A stretch of 64,000 nucleotides of DNA from Oscillospiraceae bacterium (GTDB lineage: Bacteria > Bacillota > Clostridia > Oscillospirales > JAAYXM01). Of this stretch, positions 24,645-33,318 are shown one piece after another. Position numbers and translations under genes: made by a program. The stretch spans positions 1 through 64,000 of the forward strand of contig JAFQME010000020.1 in the NCBI GenBank assembly GCA_017421025.1, in the 5' to 3' direction. Under the pieces are notes generated by a model, which was not told where the DNA came from, searched no databases, and saw nothing but the letters and a program-made list of their open reading frames with translations. How positions within the stretch are numbered: the stretch's first letter is position 1; each line of letters starts with the position of its first letter.

Positions 24645-25157
24645 TCAGAGAACGAGAGAGGGTGCGGTATAGATTCTTGCGGCGTATTCGTTATCCAGCG
24701 AGTAGAGACCTTTGCTGTCTCCGCCGAAGAGTTCCATCTTCTTGATCATATCATCCGCGTTTTTCTCTTCCTCAAGCTGCTCTTTTACGAACCAGTCGAG
24801 GAATTGCATGGTGCGAAAATCCTTTTCTGCATAAGCTGCAGCATAGATATCGTTGATGAGACTTGTTACATAACGCTCATGCTCAAGGCCTGCTTTCAGC
24901 GGATCCATCAGGCTCTTCAGTTCTTTGTCCGGAGCATCCACAGCACCGAGTGTGACTTTCTCACCGTTTTGCTGCAGGTATTTGAGGAACAGCATTGCAT
25001 GATCACGCTCCTCTTGTGCCTGGATCATGTACCAGTTTGCAAAGCCGTCAAGGCCTTCTGCTTCGTAGTAAACCGAGAAATCCAAATACAGGTATGCGGA
25101 ATAGAGTTCTTTTGTGATCTGCTCATTGAGCAGTCTGGAAACATTTGGATGTAACAT
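24645..25157 (-). CDS. ftnA: Ferritin (bacterial non-haem, FtnA-like)
   Basis: This 170-residue four-helix ferritin stores iron as ferric mineral in a 24-mer shell. Ferroxidase-centre ligands are visible in LNEQITKELYSAYLYLD (Glu17-type), YEAEGLDGFANWYMIQAQEERDHAM (ExxH) and FVKEQLEEEKNADDM (Glu and Gln). ATG 25157 has GAGGTG upstream. It is last in a perR-rubrerythrin-ferritin operon (24 bp after the rubrerythrin stop), which ties iron storage to peroxide defence. A truncated near-identical copy lies at 22742-23043. Confidence 0.96.
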   Translation of the reverse strand: MLHPNVSRLLNEQITKELYSAYLYLDFSVYYEAEGLDGFANWYMIQAQEERDHAMLFLKYLQQNGEKVTLGAVDAPDKELKSLMDPLKAGLEHERYVTSLINDIYAAAYAEKDFRTMQFLDWFVKEQLEEEKNADDMIKKMELFGGDSKGLYSLDNEYAARIYTAPSLVL

Positions 25158-25181
25158 GAAACTCACCTCATTTTCAAAGAT

Positions 25182-25727
25182 TTAACCGAAATAACGGTTG
25201 AGGAGTCCGACAAAGCCGCAGCCATGGCGAGCTTCGTCCTTTGCCATCTCATGGACGGTGTCGTGGATTGCATCCAGATTCATTGCCTTTGCACGCTTTG
25301 CAAGATCCATCTTACCGGCGCAAGCACCATGCTCTGCATCTGCACGCATCTCGAGGTTCTTCTTGGTGCTGTCGGTAACAACTTCGCCGAGCAGTTCTGC
25401 GAATTTTGCAGCATGCTCTGCTTCTTCAAATGCATAACGCTTGAATGCCTCTGCGATTTCCGGATAGCCTTCACGGTCTGCCACACGGCTCATTGCCAGG
25501 TACATACCGACTTCGGTGCACTCCCCTTCAAAGTTCATGCGCAGGCCCTTGATGATCTCTTCATCTACGCCCTGAGCAATTCCGACACGGTGCTCATCAG
25601 CATAAGCGATTGCACCGTCTTTCTTCTCGACAAATTTGTCCTTCGGTGCACGGCAGGTGGGGCAGATATCCGGTGCCTCGTTGCCTTCGTGAACATAACC
25701 GCAAATGGTGCATACAAACTTTTTCAT
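25182..25727 (-). CDS. Reverse rubrerythrin (NADH-peroxidase component)
   Basis: This 181-residue protein has its rubredoxin domain at the N-terminus ([17 protein letters not shown], residues 6-26), followed by the diiron four-helix domain ([52 protein letters not shown]). Domain order is the reverse of classical rubrerythrin, as in the clostridial enzymes that reduce H2O2 and O2 with electrons from NADH via an oxidoreductase. It is the middle gene of the perR operon. This is a strong sign of a strict anaerobe. Confidence 0.95.
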   Translation of the reverse strand: MKKFVCTICGYVHEGNEAPDICPTCRAPKDKFVEKKDGAIAYADEHRVGIAQGVDEEIIKGLRMNFEGECTEVGMYLAMSRVADREGYPEIAEAFKRYAFEEAEHAAKFAELLGEVVTDSTKKNLEMRADAEHGACAGKMDLAKRAKAMNLDAIHDTVHEMAKDEARHGCGFVGLLNRYFG

Positions 25728-25755
25728 TGAAATTTCCTCCTAAAAAATTTTTTCC

Positions 25756-26154
25756 TTAATTTGTTTTTTTCAAACAGCAGCGACACAACCCGTAAGCAGT
25801 CAGATGAATTCTGGATGCCTGCGCACCGCAACGCTCGCTGATTTGTTTTGAGATTGCTTCTGTTTGGAGATCAAGCTCCAAATCCTCGACTGCGCCACAC
25901 GCAGTACAAACAAGGTGTTCGTGCGGAGAGGTATCTCCGTCGATACGATCGATCCCATCTACCACCGCAACGCTCATCACCTCGCCCGATTCCTTGAATT
26001 CGGCAATGTTGCGGTAAACAGTCCCCAGACTCAAATTCGGAAAGTCTTCCCGCAGTTGCTCGAATACCCATTCGGCGCTCGGATGCGATTTTGTGGAGCG
26101 GATGGTCTCAAGGATCGCATCACGCTTTTTGCTGTGATTTCTTCGTCGTTCCAT
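25756..26154 (-). CDS. perR: Fur family regulator, PerR-like
   Basis: This 132-residue protein has an N-terminal winged helix (HPSAEWVFEQLREDFPNLSLGTVYRNIAEFKESG). The C-terminal metal site includes DGDTSPHEHLVCTACG and CRCC, the CxxC pairs of the structural zinc. PerR of Clostridia senses peroxide by metal-catalysed His oxidation; the GTVYRN recognition helix and the gene order with rubrerythrin and ferritin support PerR rather than Fur. It is probably autoregulated through a box at 26175-26189. Confidence 0.9.
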   Translation of the reverse strand: MERRRNHSKKRDAILETIRSTKSHPSAEWVFEQLREDFPNLSLGTVYRNIAEFKESGEVMSVAVVDGIDRIDGDTSPHEHLVCTACGAVEDLELDLQTEAISKQISERCGAQASRIHLTAYGLCRCCLKKTN

Positions 26155-26174
26155 CAGACCTCCTCCTTAAAAAA

Positions 26175-26231
26175 TAGGAATCATTCTTGTTTTTGCGATT
26201 TTAGTTTAACACATGGAATCTCATTTGTAAA
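26175..26231 (-). promoter_or_regulatory. perR operon promoter with Per/Fur-like box
   Basis: On the minus strand, TTTACA (26226-26231), 17-bp spacer and TAAACT (26203-26208) form a promoter. Downstream, an inverted repeat GAAT-G-ATTC within 26175-26189 resembles a Per/Fur box and would block early elongation. Binding is inferred. Confidence 0.6.
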
Positions 26232-26278
26232 GAGTTTTTTTGAAAATTTTCAAAAATTTTTTGAAAGGAGTTTGCCAC

Positions 26279-27841
26279 ATGGTCAAAGTATCCAACCTCT
26301 CGCTCCCTCTCGACCATACAGAGGATGACCTCAAACGCTTGGCTGCCAAGGAATTGAAGGTTTCTGCAAAGCAAATTCTCTCGCTTGATATTCTAAAGAA
26401 ATCTGTGGATGCAAGAAAAAAACAAGCAGTCCATTTTGTCTATACCGTGGCGGTCTCACTGGCAGACGAGCGTGCATTTCCCTCTTATGAACTTCCCAAA
26501 GCGCCCGCTGTCCGGCTTGCAAAACGCTGTTGCCGACCCGTGGTGATCGGGGCAGGTCCTGCCGGTCTTTTTGCGGCGCTCACCCTTGCAGAGGCAGGGT
26601 TGAATCCGACACTGGTCGAGCGTGGTGCAGATGTAGAAAGCCGCACCCGTGCGGTGGAGCGGTTTTGGAAAGACGGAATCCTCTCTCCGCTCACCAATGT
26701 GCAATTCGGAGAAGGCGGCGCCGGAACCTTTTCAGACGGAAAACTCAACACCGGTACCAAAGATATCCGCCAGCGCAAGATTTTGGAAACGTTTGTAGCA
26801 TGTGGTGCTCCGCATGAGATTCTCTATCTTGCAAAGCCGCACATCGGGACAGATGTTTTGCGCAAGGTGATTCAATCCCTCCGGGAGCGCATCATTTCTC
26901 TGGGTGGAACTGTTAAATTCGGTCATCGGGTGTGTGATTTTATTTGGGAAAACGGTGCACTGTGCGAAGTGGTTTGCGAAACCGAAAGCGGTATGGTGAG
27001 TATTCCTGCCGACTGTGCAGTGCTTGCAATCGGACATTCCGCACGTGATACCTTCTCTCTTTTGGTGGAACGGAATGTTGTCCTCTCGCAAAAGCCCTTT
27101 TCGGTCGGTGTGCGCATTGAGCATTTACAGCGCATGGTGGATGCCGCACAGTACGGCAGTTTTGCAGGGCATCCGGCACTCCCCGCCGCAGATTATAAAC
27201 TCTCTGCGCATCTGCCAAACGGACGCTCTGTATATACCTTTTGTATGTGTCCGGGCGGCGAGGTGGTTGCGGCAGCAAGTGAAGAAGGCGGCGTTTGCAC
27301 CAACGGTATGAGTTTACACGCACGAGCCGAAAAAAATGCCAACAGCGCTGTTTTGGTCAACGTCACTCCATCGGATTTTGAAAGTGACCATCCCCTCTCC
27401 GGCGTGACGCTCCAACGTACGTTGGAACAAGCGGCGTATCGCTTGGGCGGTGAAACCTACCGTGCACCGGCACAATGCTTTGCAGATTTTGCTACGGGAA
27501 GAAAAACCTGCTCTTTCGGAGCGGTTTCGCCAACTTACCGTCCGGGTGTGACAGGCGCAAATCTGCGTGAGATTTTACCCGAATTTGTTGGTGAATCGCT
27601 GATACAGGGAATCCGTCTGTTTGATCGGAAACTTGCCGGTTTTGCTGCTCCCGATGCGGTGTTGACCGGTGTGGAAGCACGGTCTTCTTCTCCGGTAAGA
27701 ATCGAGCGAAACGAACTGCTTCTCTCCTCCCGCCCCGGGATTTATCCTTGCGGCGAGGGTGCCGGGTATGCAGGTGGAATCCTCTCTGCTGCAGTAGACG
27801 GAATCCGTGTTGCGGAAGCGATTTTAGAACAAAAAGCTTAA
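26279..27841 (+). CDS. FAD-dependent oxidoreductase of the large uncharacterised NAD(P)/FAD-binding family
   Basis: This 520-residue flavoprotein starts with a small alpha/beta domain (residues 1-85: VSNLSLPLDHTEDDLKRLAAKEL). The FAD dinucleotide motif VVIGAGPAGLFAALTLAEAG is near residue 95, with VERGADVESRTRAVERF, GEGGAGTFSDGKLNTG and the C-terminal YPCGEGAGYAGGILSAAVDG. This architecture is common in Firmicutes and annotated only as FAD-dependent dehydrogenase; the substrate is unknown. GAAAGGAG precedes the ATG. It diverges from perR, but no link to oxidative stress is shown. Confidence 0.9.
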   Translation: MVKVSNLSLPLDHTEDDLKRLAAKELKVSAKQILSLDILKKSVDARKKQAVHFVYTVAVSLADERAFPSYELPKAPAVRLAKRCCRPVVIGAGPAGLFAALTLAEAGLNPTLVERGADVESRTRAVERFWKDGILSPLTNVQFGEGGAGTFSDGKLNTGTKDIRQRKILETFVACGAPHEILYLAKPHIGTDVLRKVIQSLRERIISLGGTVKFGHRVCDFIWENGALCEVVCETESGMVSIPADCAVLAIGHSARDTFSLLVERNVVLSQKPFSVGVRIEHLQRMVDAAQYGSFAGHPALPAADYKLSAHLPNGRSVYTFCMCPGGEVVAAASEEGGVCTNGMSLHARAEKNANSAVLVNVTPSDFESDHPLSGVTLQRTLEQAAYRLGGETYRAPAQCFADFATGRKTCSFGAVSPTYRPGVTGANLREILPEFVGESLIQGIRLFDRKLAGFAAPDAVLTGVEARSSSPVRIERNELLLSSRPGIYPCGEGAGYAGGILSAAVDGIRVAEAILEQKA

Positions 27842-27847
27842 AGTATC

Positions 27848-27891
27848 AAAAAACCTCGGTCATACCGGTGTATGACCGAGGTTGTCTTTTT
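27848..27891 (+). terminator. Terminator of the FAD protein gene
   Basis: The stem AACCTCGGTCATA with its complement (27852-27864 and 27871-27883) is followed by GTCTTTTTG. Confidence 0.85.
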
Positions 27892-27917
27892 GAAACACGT
27901 TTGCCGCCAAAACTTTT

Positions 27918-28694
27918 TTACTCATTTTTGGCTTCAAAGCGAGGGATAAGCTGCTCGGCGAGACGGCTTTTATTCCGCCCGTGCAGGTAGAAAAAGCCGA
28001 CGATAGAAAAGAGAATTGCACCGATGCAGTTGACGATGAGGTCTTTCATGGTGTCGATGATTCCGACATCCAAAAGTCCCCCCTCCACCGTGTAGGTTTC
28101 ACCCTCGCCGTAGGAAATCACGGTTTCGGTAATCTCCTCAAGGCGGATAGGGTCATTGAGTCCCGAGGGATTGAGTTTGACCGAGGAGACCGACTCGATG
28201 ACACGGTCTTTCTGCATATCGGTTTTCACCATTTGGTCCATACCGAATTCAAAAAATTCCCACACCACACCCACGGTCATCGAAAAGCAGAATGCGACAA
28301 ACGCCACGAAGATGGGAGAAAGATTAAAATGGAAGCGTGGCGAATCGTTGAGCAAATCAATCATAGCAAAGCCGATTGCTGCCATGAGGAATCCGTTGAC
28401 TGTATGGAGAAGTGTGTCCCACCACGGGAGGACGGTATAGAAACTTCCGATTTCACCCAGAATCTCGGCACAGAAGATAAAAATCAGTACAATGGCTTCC
28501 AAGACGCTTGGGAGTTTTAGATTGAGCTTTTTATCCACGATACGGGGAATGTTAAACAGCGCCAGCGTCAATACACACAAAAAGACCGGAAAAAAGTCCC
28601 GCCGTAAGAGGCGTGCAACCAAAACAAGAAGGACCATGGCTTCCAGCACAAGACGGATGGCGGATTTGCTTTTTTGATATTCTCTGAGTTTCAT
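27918..28694 (-). CDS. Polytopic membrane protein (YjdF/DUF2238-like)
   Basis: This 258-residue protein has about seven hydrophobic helices. WWDTLLHTVNGFLMAAIGFAMIDLLN and VGVVWEFFEFGMDQ contain the His, Asp and Glu residues typical of the YjdF-like membrane family. A soluble loop (residues about 165-210, KTDMQKDRVIESVSSVKL) precedes the last helix. Role unknown. GAAAGGAG precedes the ATG at 28694. It is transcribed alone. Confidence 0.8.
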   Translation of the reverse strand: MKLREYQKSKSAIRLVLEAMVLLVLVARLLRRDFFPVFLCVLTLALFNIPRIVDKKLNLKLPSVLEAIVLIFIFCAEILGEIGSFYTVLPWWDTLLHTVNGFLMAAIGFAMIDLLNDSPRFHFNLSPIFVAFVAFCFSMTVGVVWEFFEFGMDQMVKTDMQKDRVIESVSSVKLNPSGLNDPIRLEEITETVISYGEGETYTVEGGLLDVGIIDTMKDLIVNCIGAILFSIVGFFYLHGRNKSRLAEQLIPRFEAKNE

Positions 28695-28731
28695 ATCAAT
28701 TCTCCTTTCTACTATATTGTATCATAGAAAA

Positions 28732-28768
28732 GAAAAAAATGCGATGAATCAGTTCATCGCATTTTTCT
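28732..28768. terminator. Bidirectional terminator after the sugar operon
   Basis: AAATGCGATGAA and its complement form a stem around TCAG, with A- and T-runs on both sides. The epimerase stop codon lies in the loop region at 28749. Confidence 0.8.
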
Positions 28769-29666
28769 TTCTATAATATTCCATTGTTTCACGGAGACCT
28801 TCCGCAAGGGTGTACTGCGGGACAAACCCAAGGAGTTTTTCTGCCTTGGAGTTGTTGAGTGCGCTGTGGAGGATATCTGCCGCACGGGGCGGAAGATATT
28901 CCGCTTTGACATTCCCTTCGCTCAGGGTGTCCAACAGTTCATTGACTGTGATGCGGCGGTTGGTGGAGACATTGATGATTTCGTTATCCCCTTTTGTGAG
29001 CGCAAGCAGATTCGCCGCTGCAATATCCTTGACATAGACAAAGTCACGGGTCTGCTCTCCATCACCGAAGATTTTCGGGGTGTTTCCCTTAAGGAGGCAG
29101 TCCACAAAGATGGAGACTACGCCGCCCTCGCCTTTCGGGTCCTGACGGATGCCGTAGACATTCGCATAACGCAAGATGGTGTATTTGATTCCATAGAGAT
29201 GGGCAAAAGTTTTGATATAGAGCTCCGGTGTGAATTTAGAAACTCCATAAAATGAGAGCGGAGCTACCTGGTGGACTTCATCCACCGGGAGGTACTGCGG
29301 GTCGCCATAAACCGCAGCGGAAGATGCATAGATGATCTTCTTTACCCCGAAATCCCGACAGCAGGATAAAACATTCACTGCACCGAGAATATTCACCGAG
29401 GCATCAAACCCCACATCACGAACCGATTTTGCAATATCAATCTGCGCCGCTTCATGATAAACCACGTCTGGTTTCACCTCGGAGAATACATCAGCAAGCG
29501 CCGCATCCCGTACATCCAATTCATAAAACTTTGCTGCTGCGTTTAAGTTTTCAAGATTTCCTGTGCTGAGGTTATCGACCACAAACACGTCATGCCCGGC
29601 TTCCACCAAGCCGTCTGTGATATGCGAGCCGATGAAGCCGCAGCCTCCGGTGACCAAAATACGCAT
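28749..29666 (-). CDS. galE: NAD-dependent nucleotide-sugar epimerase (UDP-glucose 4-epimerase type)
   Basis: This 305-residue extended SDR has the NAD motif TGGCGFIGSHITDGL at the N-terminus. DNLSTGN binds the cofactor ribose, and the catalytic set is Ser in YASSAAVYG with YGVSK (Tyr and Lys). GDGEQTRDFVYVKDIA is typical of UDP-hexose 4-epimerases. The residues that fix the substrate cannot be judged, so UDP-Glc/UDP-Gal or UDP-HexNAc are all possible. It starts 3 bp after the mutase stop and is the last gene of the kinase-mutase-epimerase operon. Confidence 0.88.
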   Translation of the reverse strand: MRILVTGGCGFIGSHITDGLVEAGHDVFVVDNLSTGNLENLNAAAKFYELDVRDAALADVFSEVKPDVVYHEAAQIDIAKSVRDVGFDASVNILGAVNVLSCCRDFGVKKIIYASSAAVYGDPQYLPVDEVHQVAPLSFYGVSKFTPELYIKTFAHLYGIKYTILRYANVYGIRQDPKGEGGVVSIFVDCLLKGNTPKIFGDGEQTRDFVYVKDIAAANLLALTKGDNEIINVSTNRRITVNELLDTLSEGNVKAEYLPPRAADILHSALNNSKAEKLLGFVPQYTLAEGLRETMEYYRKKNAMN

Positions 29667-29669
29667 GGA

Positions 29670-31076
29670 CTACACCCCCAAAAATTCACGCATAACCGAG
29701 ATCGCCTCTTCTGCCACAGCGTGGGTTTCCATTTCACTGAAAACACGGATGAGCGGCTCGGTGCCCGAGAAACGTGCAATGATCCAGCCTCCGTTTTTGA
29801 AGTTGATCTTGCAGCCGTCCAGATAAGTGACCGACTCGATCTCCCACGGGAAGGTCGGAAGTTCTTTTTTTGCAAACAAACGATCCTGCAGTTCGGCTTT
29901 CTTTTCTGCCGAGAAACGGGTGTCAAACTCCGCCATTTCCAGGCGGCCGTAACGCTCGTAGATTTCATCCAACAATTCACGCAGGGTCTTGCCTGTCACG
30001 CACAGCATTTCCACCAACAAAGCGGAGGCGAAGATGCCGTCTTTGCCACGGATGTGACCACGGATGGTGAGACCGCCTGAACTTTCGCCGCCGATGAGTG
30101 CATCGGTTTCCTCCATTTTGGAGCTGATGTGCTTAAATCCGACCGGTACTTCATGACATTTTTGCCCGAAATCCTTTGCGATACGGTCCAAGATATGGGT
30201 GGTTGCGATGTTTCGCACCGCATCCCCACGTTCTCCTTTATAATGAAGCAGATAATAGTAGAGCAGCATCATGATTTCGTTGGGGTGGACAAACACACCT
30301 TTATGGTCAATGATGCCGATACGGTCTGCATCGCCGTCGGTACCGATTCCCAGGTCGTAGCCCTCCTCAACCACCATGTTGGAAAGTTTTTGCAAGGTGT
30401 GCGCACTGGGTGCCGGAAGGCGTCCGCCAAACAAGGTGTCATGACGGTCGTTGATGATGTCCACATCACAGCGTGCGGTGACCAAAACGGTTTGGAGTGC
30501 GGTTTTGGAAACACCGAACATGGGGTCCAACAGGATCTTCATCCGCTTTTTCTTGATTTCATCCATGCGGATGAGACTGATGATGCTATCCAAATAGGCA
30601 TTATACAAATCTGTGATTTTGATATACCCCGAGGAGATGCCCTCTTCAAACGGAACGGTTTTGACTGTTACGCCAGCATGGATGCGTGCTTCCAAAACCC
30701 CGGTTGCGACCTCGTCCGCATCACGTCCGCCCTGGGTAAAGACTTTGATGCCGTTGTAGTCTGCCGGGTTGTGGCTTGCGGTGACCGCCATACCGTACAT
30801 AGTTTTCATCGTCATAACCCCGTACATCACAAGCGGCGTGGGCGCAATTTGATCGATAAAATGTACCACCACACGGTTTGCCGCAAGCACCTCTGCGATC
30901 CAATGCGCTGCAGTATCGGAAAGGAAACGGCGATCGTATCCGAGCACGATGCCCTCTTCCCCACGCCCTGCGGCATTGATCTCATCCGCCATCGCCTGTG
31001 CAAGCAGCTGGATATTGGATTTAATAAACTCATCACCGATGATGGCACGCCATCCGCCGGTACCAAATCGAATCAT
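29670..31076 (-). CDS. Phosphoglucomutase/phosphomannomutase family protein
   Basis: This 468-residue alpha-D-phosphohexomutase has the phosphoserine loop TASHNPADYNGIK (about residue 100), the metal loop GTDGDADRIG (about 235), the sugar loop GGESSGG (about 325) and the phosphate loop RFSGTEPLIRV near the end. It moves phosphate between C6 and C1 of a hexose. Located between a GHMP sugar kinase and a UDP-sugar epimerase, it probably handles the sugar phosphate made by that kinase; the exact sugar is not determined. Confidence 0.93.
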   Translation of the reverse strand: MIRFGTGGWRAIIGDEFIKSNIQLLAQAMADEINAAGRGEEGIVLGYDRRFLSDTAAHWIAEVLAANRVVVHFIDQIAPTPLVMYGVMTMKTMYGMAVTASHNPADYNGIKVFTQGGRDADEVATGVLEARIHAGVTVKTVPFEEGISSGYIKITDLYNAYLDSIISLIRMDEIKKKRMKILLDPMFGVSKTALQTVLVTARCDVDIINDRHDTLFGGRLPAPSAHTLQKLSNMVVEEGYDLGIGTDGDADRIGIIDHKGVFVHPNEIMMLLYYYLLHYKGERGDAVRNIATTHILDRIAKDFGQKCHEVPVGFKHISSKMEETDALIGGESSGGLTIRGHIRGKDGIFASALLVEMLCVTGKTLRELLDEIYERYGRLEMAEFDTRFSAEKKAELQDRLFAKKELPTFPWEIESVTYLDGCKINFKNGGWIIARFSGTEPLIRVFSEMETHAVAEEAISVMREFLGV

Positions 31077-31090
31077 AACTTGTTCCTTTC

Positions 31091-32209
31091 TTAATCGAGT
31101 CGCACGCCGGTATCCTGTTTTAATACTTTTCCCGGATAACCGCGTTTTCCGACTGCTTCCAAAATTGCATCACATTTCTCTACCGGAGCATAGACGTAGC
31201 AGCATCCGCCACCACCCGAGCCGTTGAGTTTTCCGCCGTAAGCACCTGCTGCCTTTGCGGTCTCCAAAATCCACTCGATGGTATCGGTGCTGATACCGAG
31301 TCCGTCACGCAGCTGCGCCTGGTGCGCACTCAAGAGCTCCCCGAGTTTGGCATCGTCCATCTTGCCGCTTTCAATGAGCGCAAGACCTTCTTTGAAAATG
31401 CGATAGTCTTCGATATTTGCCTTGACCGCTTTCGCATATGCCGGGGGCAGTGTATCTGCAAGTGCCGGGTCCGCATCCCCATCCACAAAGTCCGCAATAC
31501 TCTTGACGCCCTGCTCTTTTAACAAATCAAGGCCTGCAAGAGTGGGAGTTTTGGAGGAAGCGAGGACACGCAGCGTGTCTTTTCTCTCCAAAGAATCAAA
31601 CAGGATGAAGCGACCTGCAAATGTGTGGTTTAAGCTGCGTGCTTTGGTATCTCCATTTGCAAAATCAAGATGCACCAGCCCGCCCAAAGCGGATGCCATA
31701 TGATCCATCTTGCCGCCCGGGTTGCCGAATTCCTCAACCTCTGCCTGGAACGCAAGCAGAGCAATTTTCATGGGGTCTTTTGCATCCGGATGTCCGATGC
31801 CTTCCAAAATCGCTTTGATGAGGGCAACGATCATCGTGCTTGATGAGCACATTCCCTTACCAATCGGGATTTGGGAATCCATCTTGATATCAAACCCACG
31901 CAAGTCATACCCGTTTTTGAGCAGGGTGTTGACCGTACTGGGATAGAAATCCTCGTCATTCCGATAAGTAAGAGGTTTGGAAAAGTCTACTTCATATTCC
32001 TGATAAAGTGCTTTGTCGTTTTGGACATTGAGGAAGTCCAGCGACTCATCACGAATGATGATGCGAATCACTTTGTCGTCACGGGGTGTTACCTGCGCAG
32101 AAAAGCGCAAATCGATGGCAACTGCAATGACCGAAAGCCCCAAAAAATCCTGATGTTCGCCAAAAAGGCAGAGTCTGCTCGGAGTAGATACACAAATCTG
32201 TGCTGACAT
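31091..32209 (-). CDS. GHMP family sugar kinase (galactokinase-like)
   Basis: This 372-residue GHMP kinase begins STPSRLCLFGEHQDFLG, close to the galactokinase signature GEHxDxxG that binds the sugar. Motif 2 is IPIGKGMCSSSTMIVALIKA (ATP phosphate loop) near residue 115, and motif 3 KLNGSGGGGCCYVY near 340. It is first in a three-gene operon with a phosphohexomutase and an epimerase. A sugar-1-kinase acting on galactose, a uronic acid or a related hexose fits, but I cannot name the substrate. ATG 32209 has AAGGAGAG upstream; an in-frame codon at 32320 would extend into the divergent promoter. Confidence 0.85.
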   Translation of the reverse strand: MSAQICVSTPSRLCLFGEHQDFLGLSVIAVAIDLRFSAQVTPRDDKVIRIIIRDESLDFLNVQNDKALYQEYEVDFSKPLTYRNDEDFYPSTVNTLLKNGYDLRGFDIKMDSQIPIGKGMCSSSTMIVALIKAILEGIGHPDAKDPMKIALLAFQAEVEEFGNPGGKMDHMASALGGLVHLDFANGDTKARSLNHTFAGRFILFDSLERKDTLRVLASSKTPTLAGLDLLKEQGVKSIADFVDGDADPALADTLPPAYAKAVKANIEDYRIFKEGLALIESGKMDDAKLGELLSAHQAQLRDGLGISTDTIEWILETAKAAGAYGGKLNGSGGGGCCYVYAPVEKCDAILEAVGKRGYPGKVLKQDTGVRLD

Positions 32210-32246
32210 TTCAACTTCTCTCCTTGTATTTTCACATTCGGTTTGA

Positions 32247-32284
32247 TATACTGTTAGTATAGAGCAGATCCTTTGATTTGTCTT
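32247..32284 (-). promoter_or_regulatory. Promoter of the sugar operon with dyad at the -10
   Basis: On the minus strand, AAGACA (32279-32284), 17-bp spacer, TATACT (32256-32261). The -10 lies within a palindrome TATAC-N5-GTATA (32247-32261), a likely operator for the divergent AraC protein. Confidence 0.55.
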
Positions 32285-32332
32285 TACAGAATCAGCCATA
32301 GAATTTGCACAATCGGACACGAGGTAAAAAAT

Positions 32333-33229
32333 ATGTCAAATTCCTTCCCCCGACACGACCTGCCTTCGGTGGTTTCACTCGAGAGCATTGTGACCGTGTA
32401 TCACTTCGAGTATTCGCCGGACTTTCATTTCACCGGAGAAAAGCATGATTTTTGGGAGTTTGCGTATGTGGAGAACGGTCCTGTCGGCGTGATGGCAGAG
32501 TCCACCGGTTATGCCCTGCGCCCGGGCGAGATTATTTTCCACAAACCAAACGAGTATCACAACATTTGGGCAAACGGCGAGAGTGCGCATGTGGTCATCG
32601 TTTCCTTTGTATCCCAAAGCCCGGCTTTGGAGTATTTGCGCAACAAGATTTTGACTTGCTCTGCTGTCGAACGAGGGTTGATTGAGAATATCGTTGCACT
32701 TTCCGACGAGGTGTTTTTGCCACGTCTTGCGCATTGTAATAAGGAAACGCTTCCGCAAGTTTTGGAACACAGACTAAAAAAGCGAGCCGACCAGCCGTTT
32801 GGGAGTGAGCAGCTGTTAAAACAGGCGGTGGAGAGTCTTTTGATTCGTCTGATTCGTTCCAATGCACAGATTGAGCGTGATACAAGATCTTCTCATGCAA
32901 TCAAAGAAGAAAACGAACAGCGCATTGCAGAGGCGGTCTTAAATTACATTGATGAGCATTTGTGTGAGACGATCACATTAGACGATGTGTGTTCCGCCCT
33001 GTGTTTTTCCAAAAGCTATATCAAGCGGGTATTCAAAGCACGCACCGGCAACACGATTTTGGATACGGCGCTGACCCGAAAACTGGAAGCAGCAAAAGAA
33101 CTGCTTCTCACGCACACGGTCACGCAGACCGCAGAAACTTTGGGGTTTTCCTCGATTCATTATTTCTCCCGTTTATTCCGTCAAAAAACAGGGCTGAACC
33201 CACGGGAATTCCAAAGAAAAAACGCTTAG
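32333..33229 (+). CDS. AraC family transcriptional regulator
   Basis: This 298-residue regulator has an N-terminal cupin (HDFWEFAYVENGPVGVMAES, HKPNEYHNIWANGE), a linker helix, and two C-terminal HTH motifs (ITLDDVCSALCFSKSYIKRVFKARTG and QTAETLGFSSIHYFSRLFRQKTG, ending NPREFQRKN). GAGGT precedes ATG 32333. It diverges from the kinase-mutase-epimerase operon and is followed by the ceramidase-like pair, so either may be its target. Confidence 0.93.
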   Translation: MSNSFPRHDLPSVVSLESIVTVYHFEYSPDFHFTGEKHDFWEFAYVENGPVGVMAESTGYALRPGEIIFHKPNEYHNIWANGESAHVVIVSFVSQSPALEYLRNKILTCSAVERGLIENIVALSDEVFLPRLAHCNKETLPQVLEHRLKKRADQPFGSEQLLKQAVESLLIRLIRSNAQIERDTRSSHAIKEENEQRIAEAVLNYIDEHLCETITLDDVCSALCFSKSYIKRVFKARTGNTILDTALTRKLEAAKELLLTHTVTQTAETLGFSSIHYFSRLFRQKTGLNPREFQRKNA

Positions 33230-33246
33230 AATTTCCGCAAAATCGC

Positions 33247-33274
33247 TTGACATGTCCCCCCATAATGTTATAAT
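33247..33274 (+). promoter_or_regulatory. Promoter of the ceramidase-like pair
   Basis: TTGACA (33247-33252), 16-bp spacer, TATAAT (33269-33274), 44 bases before the start codon. Confidence 0.75.
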
Positions 33275-33318
33275 GACCTTAAACTAGAAATTTCATTTTA
33301 AGAAGTGGAGTTGAAACT

